DNA of 64,000 nt. Source: Burkholderia sp. SRS-W-2-2016 (GTDB lineage Bacteria > Pseudomonadota > Gammaproteobacteria > Burkholderiales > Burkholderiaceae). Shown one piece after another: positions 18,998-28,010 of the stretch. The stretch spans positions 124,001 to 188,000 of the forward strand of contig NZ_MSDV01000028.1 of NCBI RefSeq assembly GCF_001931485.1, read 5' to 3'. The position numbers and the translations under genes were made by a program. A model generated the notes under the pieces. That model had not been told where the DNA came from. It ran no database searches and saw only the letters and a program-made list of their open reading frames with translations. The first letter of the stretch is position 1; each line of letters begins with the position of its first letter.

Positions 18998-20077
18998 GTG
19001 GATCGTATTCAGATCGAGCGTCTGAGCAAGAGTTACGGACCCGTGCAGGTGTTGAAGGACATCGACATCCGCGTGCCCGAAGGCGCGTTCGTCGCGCTGA
19101 TCGGGCCGTCGGGCTGCGGCAAGTCGACCTTGCTGCGCACCATCGCCGGTCTCGAACGGAGCACCGGCGGCACGCTGCGCATCGACGGCCAGGTCGTCAA
19201 CGACGTGCCGCCGCGCAAGCGCGACGTCGCGATGGTGTTCCAGAGCTATGCGCTGTATCCGCATATGAACATCGAGAAGAACATGTCGTATTCGTTGCGC
19301 CTGCGGCGCAGTGCGCCGCAAGCGATCCGCGAATGCATCGACGGCGTCGCCCATACGCTCGGCTTAGCGCATCTGCTGGAGCGGATGCCGCGGCAGTTGT
19401 CCGGCGGCCAGCGGCAGCGCGTCGCGATGGGGCGCGCGATCGTACGCAATCCGAAGGTGTTTCTGTTCGACGAGCCGCTGTCGAATCTCGATGCCGCGCT
19501 GCGCGTGCATATGCGCTCCGAAATCCGCAAGCTGCACGAGCGGCTCCACGCGACCTCGGTGTACGTGACGCACGATCAGATCGAGGCGATGACGATGGCC
19601 GATCACATCGTCGTGCTGCGCGCGGGCCAGGTCGAACAACAGGGCGCGCCGCTGAGCCTGTATCACCGGCCTGCGAATAAGTTCGTCGCGGGCTTTATCG
19701 GCTCGCCGTCGATGAATTTCATCGAAGCTGAGATTGCTGCCGACGGGTGCAGCGCGCAGTTCGGTGGCGCCCTGAAGCAAACGCTCGCGCTGGGCCGCAC
19801 GTTGCAGCCGGGCACCGCGGTGTGGCTCGGTCTGCGGCCCGAACATCTGCGTTTGCAACGCGATGAGCACGATGCACGCGGTTTGCGCGCGCTGGTCGAC
19901 GGCGTCGAGACCACGGGTTCGATGAGCTTCGCGTCGCTGCGGCTCGATGGCGTCGATGCGACGGTGCTGGTCTCGCACGGTGGCGTGTCCGATCTGCGCA
20001 GCGGCGACGCGGTGCGCGTCGAGATCGCCGCCGAGCATGTCCACGTGTTCGACCGCACCAGCGAGCGAGCGCTATAG
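18998..20077 (+). CDS. Sugar ABC transporter ATP-binding protein, MalK/UgpC-like
   Basis: Cytoplasmic ATPase of the oligosaccharide importer, 359 residues. GTG at 18998 is chosen as start because a GGAG precedes it by seven bases and the product then begins VDRIQIERLSKSYG, matching family N-termini; the frame extends further upstream but through the permease gene. It has Walker A GPSGCGKST, signature LSGGQRQR, Walker B VFLFDEPLSNLD and the H-loop YVTHDQIE. A C-terminal TOBE regulatory domain of about 120 residues includes GLRPEHLRL. Complete and intact; MsmK/UgpC type. Confidence 0.95.
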   Translation: MDRIQIERLSKSYGPVQVLKDIDIRVPEGAFVALIGPSGCGKSTLLRTIAGLERSTGGTLRIDGQVVNDVPPRKRDVAMVFQSYALYPHMNIEKNMSYSLRLRRSAPQAIRECIDGVAHTLGLAHLLERMPRQLSGGQRQRVAMGRAIVRNPKVFLFDEPLSNLDAALRVHMRSEIRKLHERLHATSVYVTHDQIEAMTMADHIVVLRAGQVEQQGAPLSLYHRPANKFVAGFIGSPSMNFIEAEIAADGCSAQFGGALKQTLALGRTLQPGTAVWLGLRPEHLRLQRDEHDARGLRALVDGVETTGSMSFASLRLDGVDATVLVSHGGVSDLRSGDAVRVEIAAEHVHVFDRTSERAL

Positions 20078-20243
20078 AAGCTATTTCGTAACGTTAGGCA
20101 CCGTTAGAACGGCGCTGGCCTACCCGGCGCTTCAAACAGCAACCGAACCCGCACCACGCCGCGCATCCTGCGTGCCGCGTGCGGGGATTTCTTTGTCGTT
20201 CGCTTCGAGATAAGCGAACCCACCCCGCGATGAGAACCCTGGT

Positions 20244-22568
20244 ATGAAAATCAGCGACGGCAACTGGTTGATCCGCGACGGCCTGGACGTGCTGTACTCG
20301 GCGGCCCTGCATAGCGTCGAGGCGCGCGGCGACGAACTGCTCGTGCATGCGGCGCCGCGCGACGTATCGAGCCGCGAACGCCAGCTCGATACGGGACTGC
20401 TGACATGGCGGTTCTTTTCGCCGCAAAGCGGCGTGATCGGCGTGACCCTCGAGCATTTTCGCGGCACCCGCGAGATCGGCCCGCATTTCGCGCTGACCCG
20501 CGAGAACGTGCAGGTACAGATCAGCAACACGGCCGACGAAGCAAGCCTGACCAGCGGTTCGCTCACCGTGCGGATCGCCAGAAGCGGCGACTTCGCGGTC
20601 GATTTTCTGCGCGACGGCCAACGCATCACCGGCAGCGGTTTTCGCGCCGCCGGTCATCTGAACGATGCGAATCAGCGCGACGCGCCGTTCATGTTCGAGC
20701 GGCTCGATCTCGGCGTCGGCGAAAACGTTTATGGACTCGGCGAGCGCTTCACCGCGTTCGTCAAGAACGGCCAGGTGGTCGAAAGCTGGAATCGCGACGG
20801 CGGCACCGGCACCGAACAGGCATACAAGAACGTGCCGTTCTATCTGACCAATCGCGGTTATGGCGTGCTGGTCAATCACCCGGAGAACGTTTCGTTCGAG
20901 GTGGCGAGCGAGAAAGTCGCGAAGGTGCAATTCAGCGTCGCCGGAGAAAAGCTCGAGTACTACGTGATCGACGGCCCCACGCCGAAACAGGTACTCGACC
21001 GCTTCACGCGTCTGACCGGCCGCCCCGCTTTGCCGCCCGCGTGGTCGTTCGGTCTGTGGCTGACCACGTCGTTCACGACCAGTTACGACGAAGCGACAGT
21101 CAATCATTTCATCGACGGGATGGCGGAGCGCGGTATTCCGTTGCACGTCTTCCATTTCGACTGCTTCTGGATGAAGGCTTTCCACTGGTGCGACTTCGAA
21201 TGGAACCGCGAGACCTTTCCCGATCCACGCGGGATGCTCGCGCGACTGAAAGCGCGCGGCCTGAAGATCTGTCTGTGGATCAATCCGTATATCGCGCAAC
21301 CGTCGCCGCTCTTTGCCGAGGGGATGGAGAAAGGCTATCTGCTGCGCAAGCCGAACGGCGACGTGTGGCAATGGAACCGCTGGCAACCGGGGCAAGGGAT
21401 CGTCGACTTCACCAATCCGGCCGCCGCGCAATGGTACGCGGGGCACTTACGGCGTCTGCTGGACATGGGCGTGGACTGCTTCAAGACCGATTTCGGCGAG
21501 CGGATTCCGACCGACGTCGTCTATCACGACGGCTCCGATCCGCAGAAGATGCACAACTTCTACAGCTACCAGTACAACAAGGTAGTGTTCGACGTGTTGC
21601 GCGAAGCGCGCGGCGAAGGCGAAGCGGTCGTGTTCGCGCGCTCCGGCACGGTCGGCAGCCAGCAGTTGCCGGTGCATTGGGGCGGCGATTGCAGCGCGAC
21701 TTACGAATCGATGGCGGAGACGCTGCGCGGCGGGCTATCGCTGGGGCTGAGCGGGTTCGGTTTCTGGAGTCACGATATCGGCGGCTTCGAACATACCGCG
21801 CCGGCGGACGTGTATAAGCGCTGGTGCGCGTTCGGCCTGTTGTCGAGCCATAGCCGGCTGCATGGCAGCAAGTCGTATCGGGTGCCCTGGCTGTTCGACG
21901 ATGAAGCGGTCGACGTGGTGCGCCACTTCACCGAATGGAAATCGCGCCTGATGCCGTATCTGTTCGACGCCGCGTTCGACGCGACCGAATCCGGTACGCC
22001 GATGCTGCGCGCGATGCTGCTGGAGTTTCCGGACGACCCCGCCTGCGATTATCTGGACCGGCAGTATCTGCTCGGCGACGCGCTGCTGGTCGCGCCGGTG
22101 TTCAATGCGATCGGTGAGGTGGATTTCTATCTGCCGCCGGGACGCTGGACGCATCTATTCAGCGGTGAAGTGCGCGACGGTGGACGCTGGCTGCGCGAGC
22201 GGCACGATTTCATGAGCCTGCCGCTCTATGTGCGGCCTAATACGCTAATGGCGCTCGGCACTGAAAATCAGCGACCGGATTACGACTACACGACCGGCAG
22301 CGAACTGCATCTGTTCGAACTCGGCGACGGCGAAACGGCTATGGCGACGTTGCGGGATTTGAGCGGAGCCGCCGTTACGCAAGTGAGCGTAAGTCGTCAA
22401 GGTAGCACTCTGCGTATTAGCGGCGAGCGCATACAGGGTCCGTTGCGGCTGGTGTTGCGGCAATGGCGGAGCTTGCGCGATGCGAGCAGGTTGGCGGTGG
22501 AAGAAAGTGAACTGGGGGTCAGCGTTACTCTGCCCGCCGGAGATGTGGAAGTTGCCGTGAAAGTTTGA
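20244..22568 (+). CDS. Alpha-xylosidase, glycoside hydrolase family 31 (YicI-like)
   Basis: Releases alpha-linked xylose from oligosaccharides such as isoprimeverose and other xyloglucan fragments by a retaining mechanism. The 774-residue protein has an N-terminal beta-sandwich, a (beta/alpha)8 catalytic barrel and C-terminal beta domains. The nucleophile is Asp416 in [10 protein letters not shown] and the acid/base is Asp482 in [10 protein letters not shown], the same residue numbers as in E. coli YicI. The KTDFGE form is characteristic of alpha-xylosidases rather than alpha-glucosidases. No signal peptide, so it acts on imported sugar. Last gene of the importer operon, 166 bases after the ATPase. 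No xylose isomerase or kinase is nearby. Confidence 0.95.
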   Translation: MKISDGNWLIRDGLDVLYSAALHSVEARGDELLVHAAPRDVSSRERQLDTGLLTWRFFSPQSGVIGVTLEHFRGTREIGPHFALTRENVQVQISNTADEASLTSGSLTVRIARSGDFAVDFLRDGQRITGSGFRAAGHLNDANQRDAPFMFERLDLGVGENVYGLGERFTAFVKNGQVVESWNRDGGTGTEQAYKNVPFYLTNRGYGVLVNHPENVSFEVASEKVAKVQFSVAGEKLEYYVIDGPTPKQVLDRFTRLTGRPALPPAWSFGLWLTTSFTTSYDEATVNHFIDGMAERGIPLHVFHFDCFWMKAFHWCDFEWNRETFPDPRGMLARLKARGLKICLWINPYIAQPSPLFAEGMEKGYLLRKPNGDVWQWNRWQPGQGIVDFTNPAAAQWYAGHLRRLLDMGVDCFKTDFGERIPTDVVYHDGSDPQKMHNFYSYQYNKVVFDVLREARGEGEAVVFARSGTVGSQQLPVHWGGDCSATYESMAETLRGGLSLGLSGFGFWSHDIGGFEHTAPADVYKRWCAFGLLSSHSRLHGSKSYRVPWLFDDEAVDVVRHFTEWKSRLMPYLFDAAFDATESGTPMLRAMLLEFPDDPACDYLDRQYLLGDALLVAPVFNAIGEVDFYLPPGRWTHLFSGEVRDGGRWLRERHDFMSLPLYVRPNTLMALGTENQRPDYDYTTGSELHLFELGDGETAMATLRDLSGAAVTQVSVSRQGSTLRISGERIQGPLRLVLRQWRSLRDASRLAVEESELGVSVTLPAGDVEVAVKV

Positions 22569-22574
22569 AGAGTC

Positions 22575-22616
22575 AGCGAAACGCGGCATCGAGCCGCGTT
22601 TCGCTACCCTTTCTCC
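22575..22616. terminator. Strong hairpin terminator between convergent units
   Basis: A 13-bp perfect inverted repeat (22575-22587 with 22593-22605) with a five-base loop starts six bases after the alpha-xylosidase stop. The plus-strand tail is ACCCTTTCT. It lies between convergent genes, the leftward exporter gene ending at 22630, and could stop transcription from both sides. Confidence 0.75.
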
Positions 22617-22629
22617 AGCGGAAACAGCG

Positions 22630-23232
22630 CTACTCCGAAATCGCCAGCAGCACCGCCACCAGCACCATGCAGACGCCGAAGACAATGCCCTGAATCTTCA
22701 TCGACTGCTCGCTTTTGACGCGATCGAAAATGACTTGCCCGCCATAAATCCACGGCAGATGGCACAGCACGCACAGGATCGTGAATACGACCGATATCTG
22801 TAAGACCTGCACATAAAGCGGCACGGTGGGCGTCAGGAACTGGGAGAACAGCACGAAGATCATCGAGTGGATCTTCGGGTTCAGCGACACCGACAGGAAG
22901 CCATCCAGCGCGGTCAGTTTCCTGATGTCCTGCTGCTCTTTCAGCGACGAAGATCTGAAAAATCCGTACGCGAGGTACAGCGTGTAGAGAATGCCCGCCC
23001 ACTTCAGCACCATGCGCAGATGCGGATACTCGATCAGTACGCGGCTCAACCCGAAGCCATATACGAGGCACCAGAACAGATTCGCCAGTTCGAAGCCGGC
23101 CAGAAACGGCAGCGTGCCGCGTACGCCGAACTTCCCGCCCGCGGTCGCAAGTACGGTGTTGCCCGGTCCCGGGCTGATAATCATTGGTACGGAAAAGCCC
23201 AGAATGAGCATCCACACTTCAAGCGCTATCAT
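22630..23232 (-). CDS. LysE/RhtB-family amino-acid exporter
   Basis: Inner-membrane exporter of the LysE superfamily, 200 residues with five to six hydrophobic segments and the family signature SPGPGNTVLATAGG near residue 20. Members expel amino acids or close derivatives by proton exchange. It is the last gene of the leftward sbnA operon, about 100 bases after the carbamoyltransferase. In that context it is the likely exporter of, or self-protection against, the modified amino acid the locus makes. The role is inference from position; the family assignment is firm. Confidence 0.88.
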   Translation of the reverse strand: MIALEVWMLILGFSVPMIISPGPGNTVLATAGGKFGVRGTLPFLAGFELANLFWCLVYGFGLSRVLIEYPHLRMVLKWAGILYTLYLAYGFFRSSSLKEQQDIRKLTALDGFLSVSLNPKIHSMIFVLFSQFLTPTVPLYVQVLQISVVFTILCVLCHLPWIYGGQVIFDRVKSEQSMKIQGIVFGVCMVLVAVLLAISE

Positions 23233-23339
23233 TGTTTTCTCTGTGTGTCACGCGTGTTTAATCAAGCGTGTTTAAATATGCGCCGCCGGACACCACGATC
23301 TCAACCCGAACCGTGGCGTCCGATGTCTCCGATCCCTAC

Positions 23340-24962
23340 CTACGCCGCAACCGCCGCAGTCGCGTCCAGCGCCGTGCTGCGCAGCGTACCGAACGCACGC
23401 CCCTGCGCCAGATAGAAGCGGTCATTGACCACGAAGCCATCCAGCTCACGATCCCGGCAGTACTCCGCAAGATCGCTCGTGCGATTGATGAATCCCCGCC
23501 CGTTGAAGTTCAGCGACGTATTGCACAGCACGCCATAACCGGTCTGCTGCTTGAATGCCTTCAGCAGGTCGTAAAGCTCCGGCGTCGATCCACGCGAAAC
23601 CGTCTGCACGCGCGCGCTGCCGTCGACATGAGTAATCGCCTTCAGCGACTCGTCACGCACGCGGCTGAAATGCAGCATGTAGGGGGACGGACGCTCGCGG
23701 CCGAACAGCGCGGCCGCGTCTTCTTCGAGGCACAGCGGTGCGATCGGACGGTAGTCTTCGCGATTCTTGATCCGGTTCAGTCGCGTTGTCGTCTCGACGC
23801 TGAACGGCGCGGCGAGAATCGAGCGGTGCCCAAGCGCGCGCGGACCGATTTCGTAGCGCCCCTGTACCCATGCAACGACGTTGCCGGACTCGATAAACTG
23901 CGCGAGCGCGCCCAGGTCGAGCGGATACTCGGAGAAGCCGTCCGGAACGCCGGCGACGTCTTCCTGAAACTCGTCTCCGGCATAGACGCTCCATTCGATC
24001 TTCGCGTCGCCGGTCAGAAAGTGCTGTGCGTCGATCGCCGTGCCGATCGCCGAACCCGAATCGTTCGGACACGGCGGCACGAATACGCTCTCGAACAGAC
24101 CCGACTCCTCCCAACTCGTGTTCCAGTCGCAATTCAGTCCGCAGCCGCCGGAAATCAGCAACGGATATCCCTTGGTCAGGTGTTGCCGCGCGAAGGTATG
24201 AAAGCGCTCGAACAACTCGTCGCTGAACTTGCCCGCAAGATTCTTGAATGCGGTCGATGCCACCCCGACGTTATAGAACGGACTCCAGTCATAAGAGTCC
24301 TTCGGCCGCCCGAGCAGCAGACCATCGGCGCCGAGGATCGTGTCGATCAGCTTCTTCTCGTCCGCGCTCGCCGGCGCCCGGTCGGAATAGGCGGCCAGCG
24401 CCATCAGCTTGCCGGCGTCCTCGTAGCGGAAATGCCCCTTGATAGGCGGAAAACCCGGGTCGCCGATCATGAATAGCGACGAGTACTTATTGCCCGGATC
24501 GGTCAGCACCCGGCCAATGTGATGAACCACGACGTCGGCATCGATCTCGTAGAAATCGCCGATATTGCCTTCCCACACGAGGCAGTAAACCGGTTCGCCC
24601 TGCGAATAGGGCGACATCCCATATGCGCCGAGAATGTGCGAGCGCTCGTGAGTCGACGAAAATACCGTGACCTCCTTGCCCATGAAGTTCTGGCTTCGAT
24701 GCCGAACGCCGGACTTGTCCCATCCGTAGTACCCGGCCTCGGTCTGCCGCTCGACCGAGTGAAAGCCCTTCACCCAGCCGCTGATCGCGATTGCGTCCGG
24801 AATCCGGTCGAGCCGCTGCGCCGCCAACGTGACGAGTTCGGGCGTGATGCGGTCGTAGCGTGGAAAAGAATCCTTTTCCGCCTCCAGTGAAAACAGGAGT
24901 TTGCCGTTATCGATTGCGGCGAGCGTACCGTCGTGACCGCCCTTGAATGAAAGAATCAGCAT
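23340..24962 (-). CDS. Carbamoyltransferase, NodU/CmcH family
   Basis: Transfers a carbamoyl group from carbamoyl phosphate to a hydroxyl or amine of a small molecule through a carbamoyl-adenylate. The 540-residue chain has the expected two parts: an N-terminal Kae1-like ATP/metal domain starting with SFKGGHDGTLAAI and containing the HxxxH metal site (HERSHILGAYG), and a C-terminal domain with EIGPRALGHRSILA and NTSLNFNGRGFINR. Family members act in NodU nodulation-factor, cephamycin and tobramycin tailoring. It lies 120 bases after the FAD protein in the sbnA-sbnB operon, so a carbamoylated 2,3-diaminopropionate derivative is the obvious suggestion. There is no Nod or beta-lactam gene nearby. 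Confidence 0.93.
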   Translation of the reverse strand: MLILSFKGGHDGTLAAIDNGKLLFSLEAEKDSFPRYDRITPELVTLAAQRLDRIPDAIAISGWVKGFHSVERQTEAGYYGWDKSGVRHRSQNFMGKEVTVFSSTHERSHILGAYGMSPYSQGEPVYCLVWEGNIGDFYEIDADVVVHHIGRVLTDPGNKYSSLFMIGDPGFPPIKGHFRYEDAGKLMALAAYSDRAPASADEKKLIDTILGADGLLLGRPKDSYDWSPFYNVGVASTAFKNLAGKFSDELFERFHTFARQHLTKGYPLLISGGCGLNCDWNTSWEESGLFESVFVPPCPNDSGSAIGTAIDAQHFLTGDAKIEWSVYAGDEFQEDVAGVPDGFSEYPLDLGALAQFIESGNVVAWVQGRYEIGPRALGHRSILAAPFSVETTTRLNRIKNREDYRPIAPLCLEEDAAALFGRERPSPYMLHFSRVRDESLKAITHVDGSARVQTVSRGSTPELYDLLKAFKQQTGYGVLCNTSLNFNGRGFINRTSDLAEYCRDRELDGFVVNDRFYLAQGRAFGTLRSTALDATAAVAA

Positions 24963-25082
24963 TTCTTATTGGCCTCTCGTCGTAAAAGTTTTGTCGTGTG
25001 ATGTATCGAAATACCGTGCAGCGGAAACGTCAGCGCGCCGCCTCGTGTATCCCGTCAAGCAGTTCTTTCAATCGGCGCACTC

Positions 25083-26966
25083 TCATGCCGCCTCGCCACA
25101 CGCGGCGGCCTGCGTCCGATCGAGACCGAGGCATTCCCACACCGCCTGATGCGCGTCAGACAACGCGCGCGAATAGGCGCCGCCCGAAGGCACGTAATGG
25201 TTGTAGTAAGTGGCGCCCTCCACGGCCGGCCCCAGAATCCAGAGACCGCCAACGGGCGCGCCGTGCGCATCGAGTGGATGACCGCCTGCGTCGATCGCGA
25301 TGCCGGACAGCGCCGCTTCAGGATCGACCGGTTGCAGCAGTCCCGCGTCGGCCATCGAAGCAATGGGTTGCCGGCCCGGTTCGTCGAGACCGCTTGCGGC
25401 GATCCGCGCGACGATGTGCCGGTCCAGCCACACCGGCTTCTCGCCCGGCTGACCGGATGCCAGCTCGAAGCGTTCGGTGTTCTCTCGCCATACCGGTCCG
25501 CTACCGTCGACCCGCACGATCTCCACAATGCCGGCATCCATCAACGCCAGAAGTTCTTCATGACGCTCTTTCTGCGGTCCCGCGACCAGGCGATTCACGA
25601 GCGCCGCATACCGGCCGTAAAAGACCTGTCGGGATGAACGCGTCAGGCCGCCATGATCGACAGCCGCGCGAAGCACATCGCGCAAATCGCGCCAGACTTC
25701 GAGTGCCGCCTTCAGCGGGCTCGCCGGCACACCCAGCCGCCCTTCCTCAAGGTCCGCCTCGATAAACGCGCGAACCCAACGCACATAGTCCGCGCCGGAC
25801 AGCGACTCCGGCACCTCGGTCAGCAGATATTCGTCCGGGTCGTACGCGCCGTAGCGTGCCGCGAGCGCGGCGAATGCGCCTTCAACGGTGCCGAGCGAAT
25901 ACGCCACGGCCAGTGCATCGGCAACGGCTTGTGCTCGCCGCTCATCGTCACGCGTCACGCAGGCGAGATAAAACGCCGCACGCATCTCGTCGCGCATCAA
26001 CGGCAGCAGATCGCGCTCGAAATCCAATTGACCGGCGGGCGCGTGGGCGCGGAGTTCGCCCAGCGTTTGCGCGCCGATGAATATCGGCCGATGCCGACGC
26101 GTGTTGGTTGCGGCGACCGGACGCACGCGAAACGGGATCCCGCTCCTGGAGAAGAGGACAACGTGAGGCTCACGGCCCGAGACTTGATAACGGACCGCGT
26201 TGTCGGCGCCGCGCTCGAATCGTCCGCCTCGCCCCTGCGTGAGCGCCGCAACGACATCCATCGCCGCCAGCCCGAGACCTTCCACGCCGACCGTCTCGTT
26301 CGGCCCAACGTTCTTTAGTGCGGACGGCAGCGGATAGGGATCGACGACTGTCCGGTCGCTGGTGTCGCGGTCGCGCAAACGTGCTGCGTGACCGACGGTC
26401 AGAAACACACGGTCTGCGTGCTCCGTCGCGCCCGCGGAAGTACGCAGCACGAAGCCGTCGTTTACGGCGTCACGCGTGACGCTGACCACCGGCTGACGAT
26501 AAAAGACCAGCGTCAGATTCGACGGCAGATCTTTCGCGATTTCGCTGTAGAACCAGCTCAAGTACTCGCCCAGAATTCGCCGCGGCAGAAAATCGGTCGG
26601 CTCGACCGGCCGGCCGCCAGCGCTGCATGGCAATCCATCCGTGCCAATCCGAAGCCCGCGGTCGCGGCACCATTCATACAGATTCGGGCCGGTGCGCTCA
26701 TCGGGCGCGTTGATCGCGGCGGTGTCGGGGAACATGCTCAATTGCCCCGCAATGGTATTGAGCAGCAGATAGTCGGGCTGGCAAGTTCCGTGCGCACCTG
26801 TGCCCAATTCGCCGGGCTCGAAAATGCAGACCCGGACCTCGCGCCCTCGCAGATGACGCGAGAGCGTAATCAGACGTTCGAGCACGCTCAGACCACGCGA
26901 ACCGAGACCGATAATGCCGACGTTCAAACGCGGCACCCGCTTGCCGAATTGAGCGACAGCTACCAT
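25083..26966 (-). CDS. FAD/NAD(P)-binding oxidoreductase, putative amino-acid N-oxygenase
   Basis: Large two-dinucleotide-domain flavoprotein, 627 residues. The ATG at 26966 is chosen because it overlaps the end of sbnB by seven bases and starts just before the nucleotide fold; longer forms run through sbnB. The N-terminal FAD site is VGIIGLGSRGLSVLERL (residues about 16-32); a second Rossmann motif, VGVEGLGLAAMDVV, lies near residue 235, and the C-terminal WILGPAVEGATYYNHYVPS is characteristic of the NAD_binding_9 class. From memory, this class includes the aspartate N-oxygenases of diazo and nitroso natural-product pathways (CreE/FzmM type). That suggests N-oxidation of diaminopropionate or its carbamoyl derivative; the reaction is inference. 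Confidence 0.8.
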   Translation of the reverse strand: MVAVAQFGKRVPRLNVGIIGLGSRGLSVLERLITLSRHLRGREVRVCIFEPGELGTGAHGTCQPDYLLLNTIAGQLSMFPDTAAINAPDERTGPNLYEWCRDRGLRIGTDGLPCSAGGRPVEPTDFLPRRILGEYLSWFYSEIAKDLPSNLTLVFYRQPVVSVTRDAVNDGFVLRTSAGATEHADRVFLTVGHAARLRDRDTSDRTVVDPYPLPSALKNVGPNETVGVEGLGLAAMDVVAALTQGRGGRFERGADNAVRYQVSGREPHVVLFSRSGIPFRVRPVAATNTRRHRPIFIGAQTLGELRAHAPAGQLDFERDLLPLMRDEMRAAFYLACVTRDDERRAQAVADALAVAYSLGTVEGAFAALAARYGAYDPDEYLLTEVPESLSGADYVRWVRAFIEADLEEGRLGVPASPLKAALEVWRDLRDVLRAAVDHGGLTRSSRQVFYGRYAALVNRLVAGPQKERHEELLALMDAGIVEIVRVDGSGPVWRENTERFELASGQPGEKPVWLDRHIVARIAASGLDEPGRQPIASMADAGLLQPVDPEAALSGIAIDAGGHPLDAHGAPVGGLWILGPAVEGATYYNHYVPSGGAYSRALSDAHQAVWECLGLDRTQAAACGEAA

Positions 26967-27970
26967 CGCGACGTCTCCCCGAAAAAGCCCGGAACGTCGA
27001 TCGCGAGACCACGCGCGCATGCCTTGTCGTAGACGCGCCGGCCCAACGCCAGATCGAGAATGCCCATTCCGAACGGCGAAAACACCGCTGGCCTCGTCGA
27101 ATCGCGCTTGATCTCGCCTCGTATCAGTGCGGCAAGCGTGCCGCCGACGAAGCGGCGGTCGCCGCACAATTTTTCCGCGAGATGCGGCGACGTTTCCGCC
27201 TTCAGACAATGATCGACATCGTCGAACACGTTGAAGGCCGAAAGAATGAGTTCCGGTGCGAGATCGCGCAGCGAGATGTTGAGAATCGTCTGCCGCGGCG
27301 AGAAACCCTGCGGCCTATGAACATACGGCGATGACGCGTTCGTCGCGAACACAACCACGTCCGCGTTCAGTGCGTCCTCCAGGCTGTCCGCAATCGCAAC
27401 CTTCGTATTGCGCACCCGCATCCTCACGTGTGCGCCCAGCGCGACAGCCGAAGCCGAGTCCGTATCGTGGACGAGGACTTCGTCGAACGTCCACCCGTCC
27501 GCCTCGAACATGTCATAGATATTGCGTGCGATCACGCCGGCCCCGACGAACGCAACGGTTCCAGCGGTACGCCGGCATCCGTTGAGCCAGTACGCACCCA
27601 GCACCGCGGAGGCCGCGGTACGCACCGCGCTGATTATTGCTCCCTCGATGCAGGCAAACGGATAGCCGGTTGCCGGATCGTTCAGCAGCAATACCGCGGA
27701 AGCGCGCGGCAATCCCCTGTCGACGTTTTGCGGAAAGCTGGCGATCCACTTGATGCCCGCCACCCGAATATCCGCACCGATCGACGCCGGCAGCGCGATG
27801 ATGCGATCGCGCGGCGCGTCCGGGAACCGCAGAAAATAGCTGTCCGGATTGACCGTCTGTCGATCGTGATGCGCCAGATAGGCGGCCTGAACATCGTCGA
27901 GCGCCGCCGCGGCGTGCTCCGCCAATACCGCTTTGACAGCGGTTCCCGGAATGACCTTGAAGTCAAACAT
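26960..27970 (-). CDS. sbnB: N-((2S)-2-amino-2-carboxyethyl)-L-glutamate dehydrogenase, SbnB-like
   Basis: NAD-dependent member of the ornithine cyclodeaminase/mu-crystallin family that oxidatively cleaves ACEGA to L-2,3-diaminopropionate, 2-oxoglutarate and NADH. SbnB-specific segments are clear: DRIIALPASIG, AGIKWIASFPQNVDRGLPRA and LLLNDPATGYPFACIEG, followed by ISAVRTAASAV and the nucleotide motif AFVGAGVIARN. ATG 27970 is preferred over a TTG 48 bases upstream, having a GGGG Shine-Dalgarno at suitable spacing; 336 residues. It follows sbnA by about 40 bases and overlaps the FAD protein by seven. Together SbnA and SbnB make diaminopropionate from O-phosphoserine and glutamate. Confidence 0.92.
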   Translation of the reverse strand: MFDFKVIPGTAVKAVLAEHAAAALDDVQAAYLAHHDRQTVNPDSYFLRFPDAPRDRIIALPASIGADIRVAGIKWIASFPQNVDRGLPRASAVLLLNDPATGYPFACIEGAIISAVRTAASAVLGAYWLNGCRRTAGTVAFVGAGVIARNIYDMFEADGWTFDEVLVHDTDSASAVALGAHVRMRVRNTKVAIADSLEDALNADVVVFATNASSPYVHRPQGFSPRQTILNISLRDLAPELILSAFNVFDDVDHCLKAETSPHLAEKLCGDRRFVGGTLAALIRGEIKRDSTRPAVFSPFGMGILDLALGRRVYDKACARGLAIDVPGFFGETSRW

Positions 27971-28010
27971 GACTACCCCGTATATCAGTGAAAGATTGGC
28001 CTCGGTGAAC

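Noticed and set aside
23340..24962. Nodulation (NodU) role for the carbamoyltransferase
   Set aside because: No nod, nol or noe genes or nod-box-like sequence are present; the sbnA-sbnB context is more informative.
26966..27209. N-terminal 81-residue extension of the FAD protein
   Set aside because: It lies inside sbnB in another frame, is Arg-rich, and the nucleotide fold begins only after the ATG at 26966.
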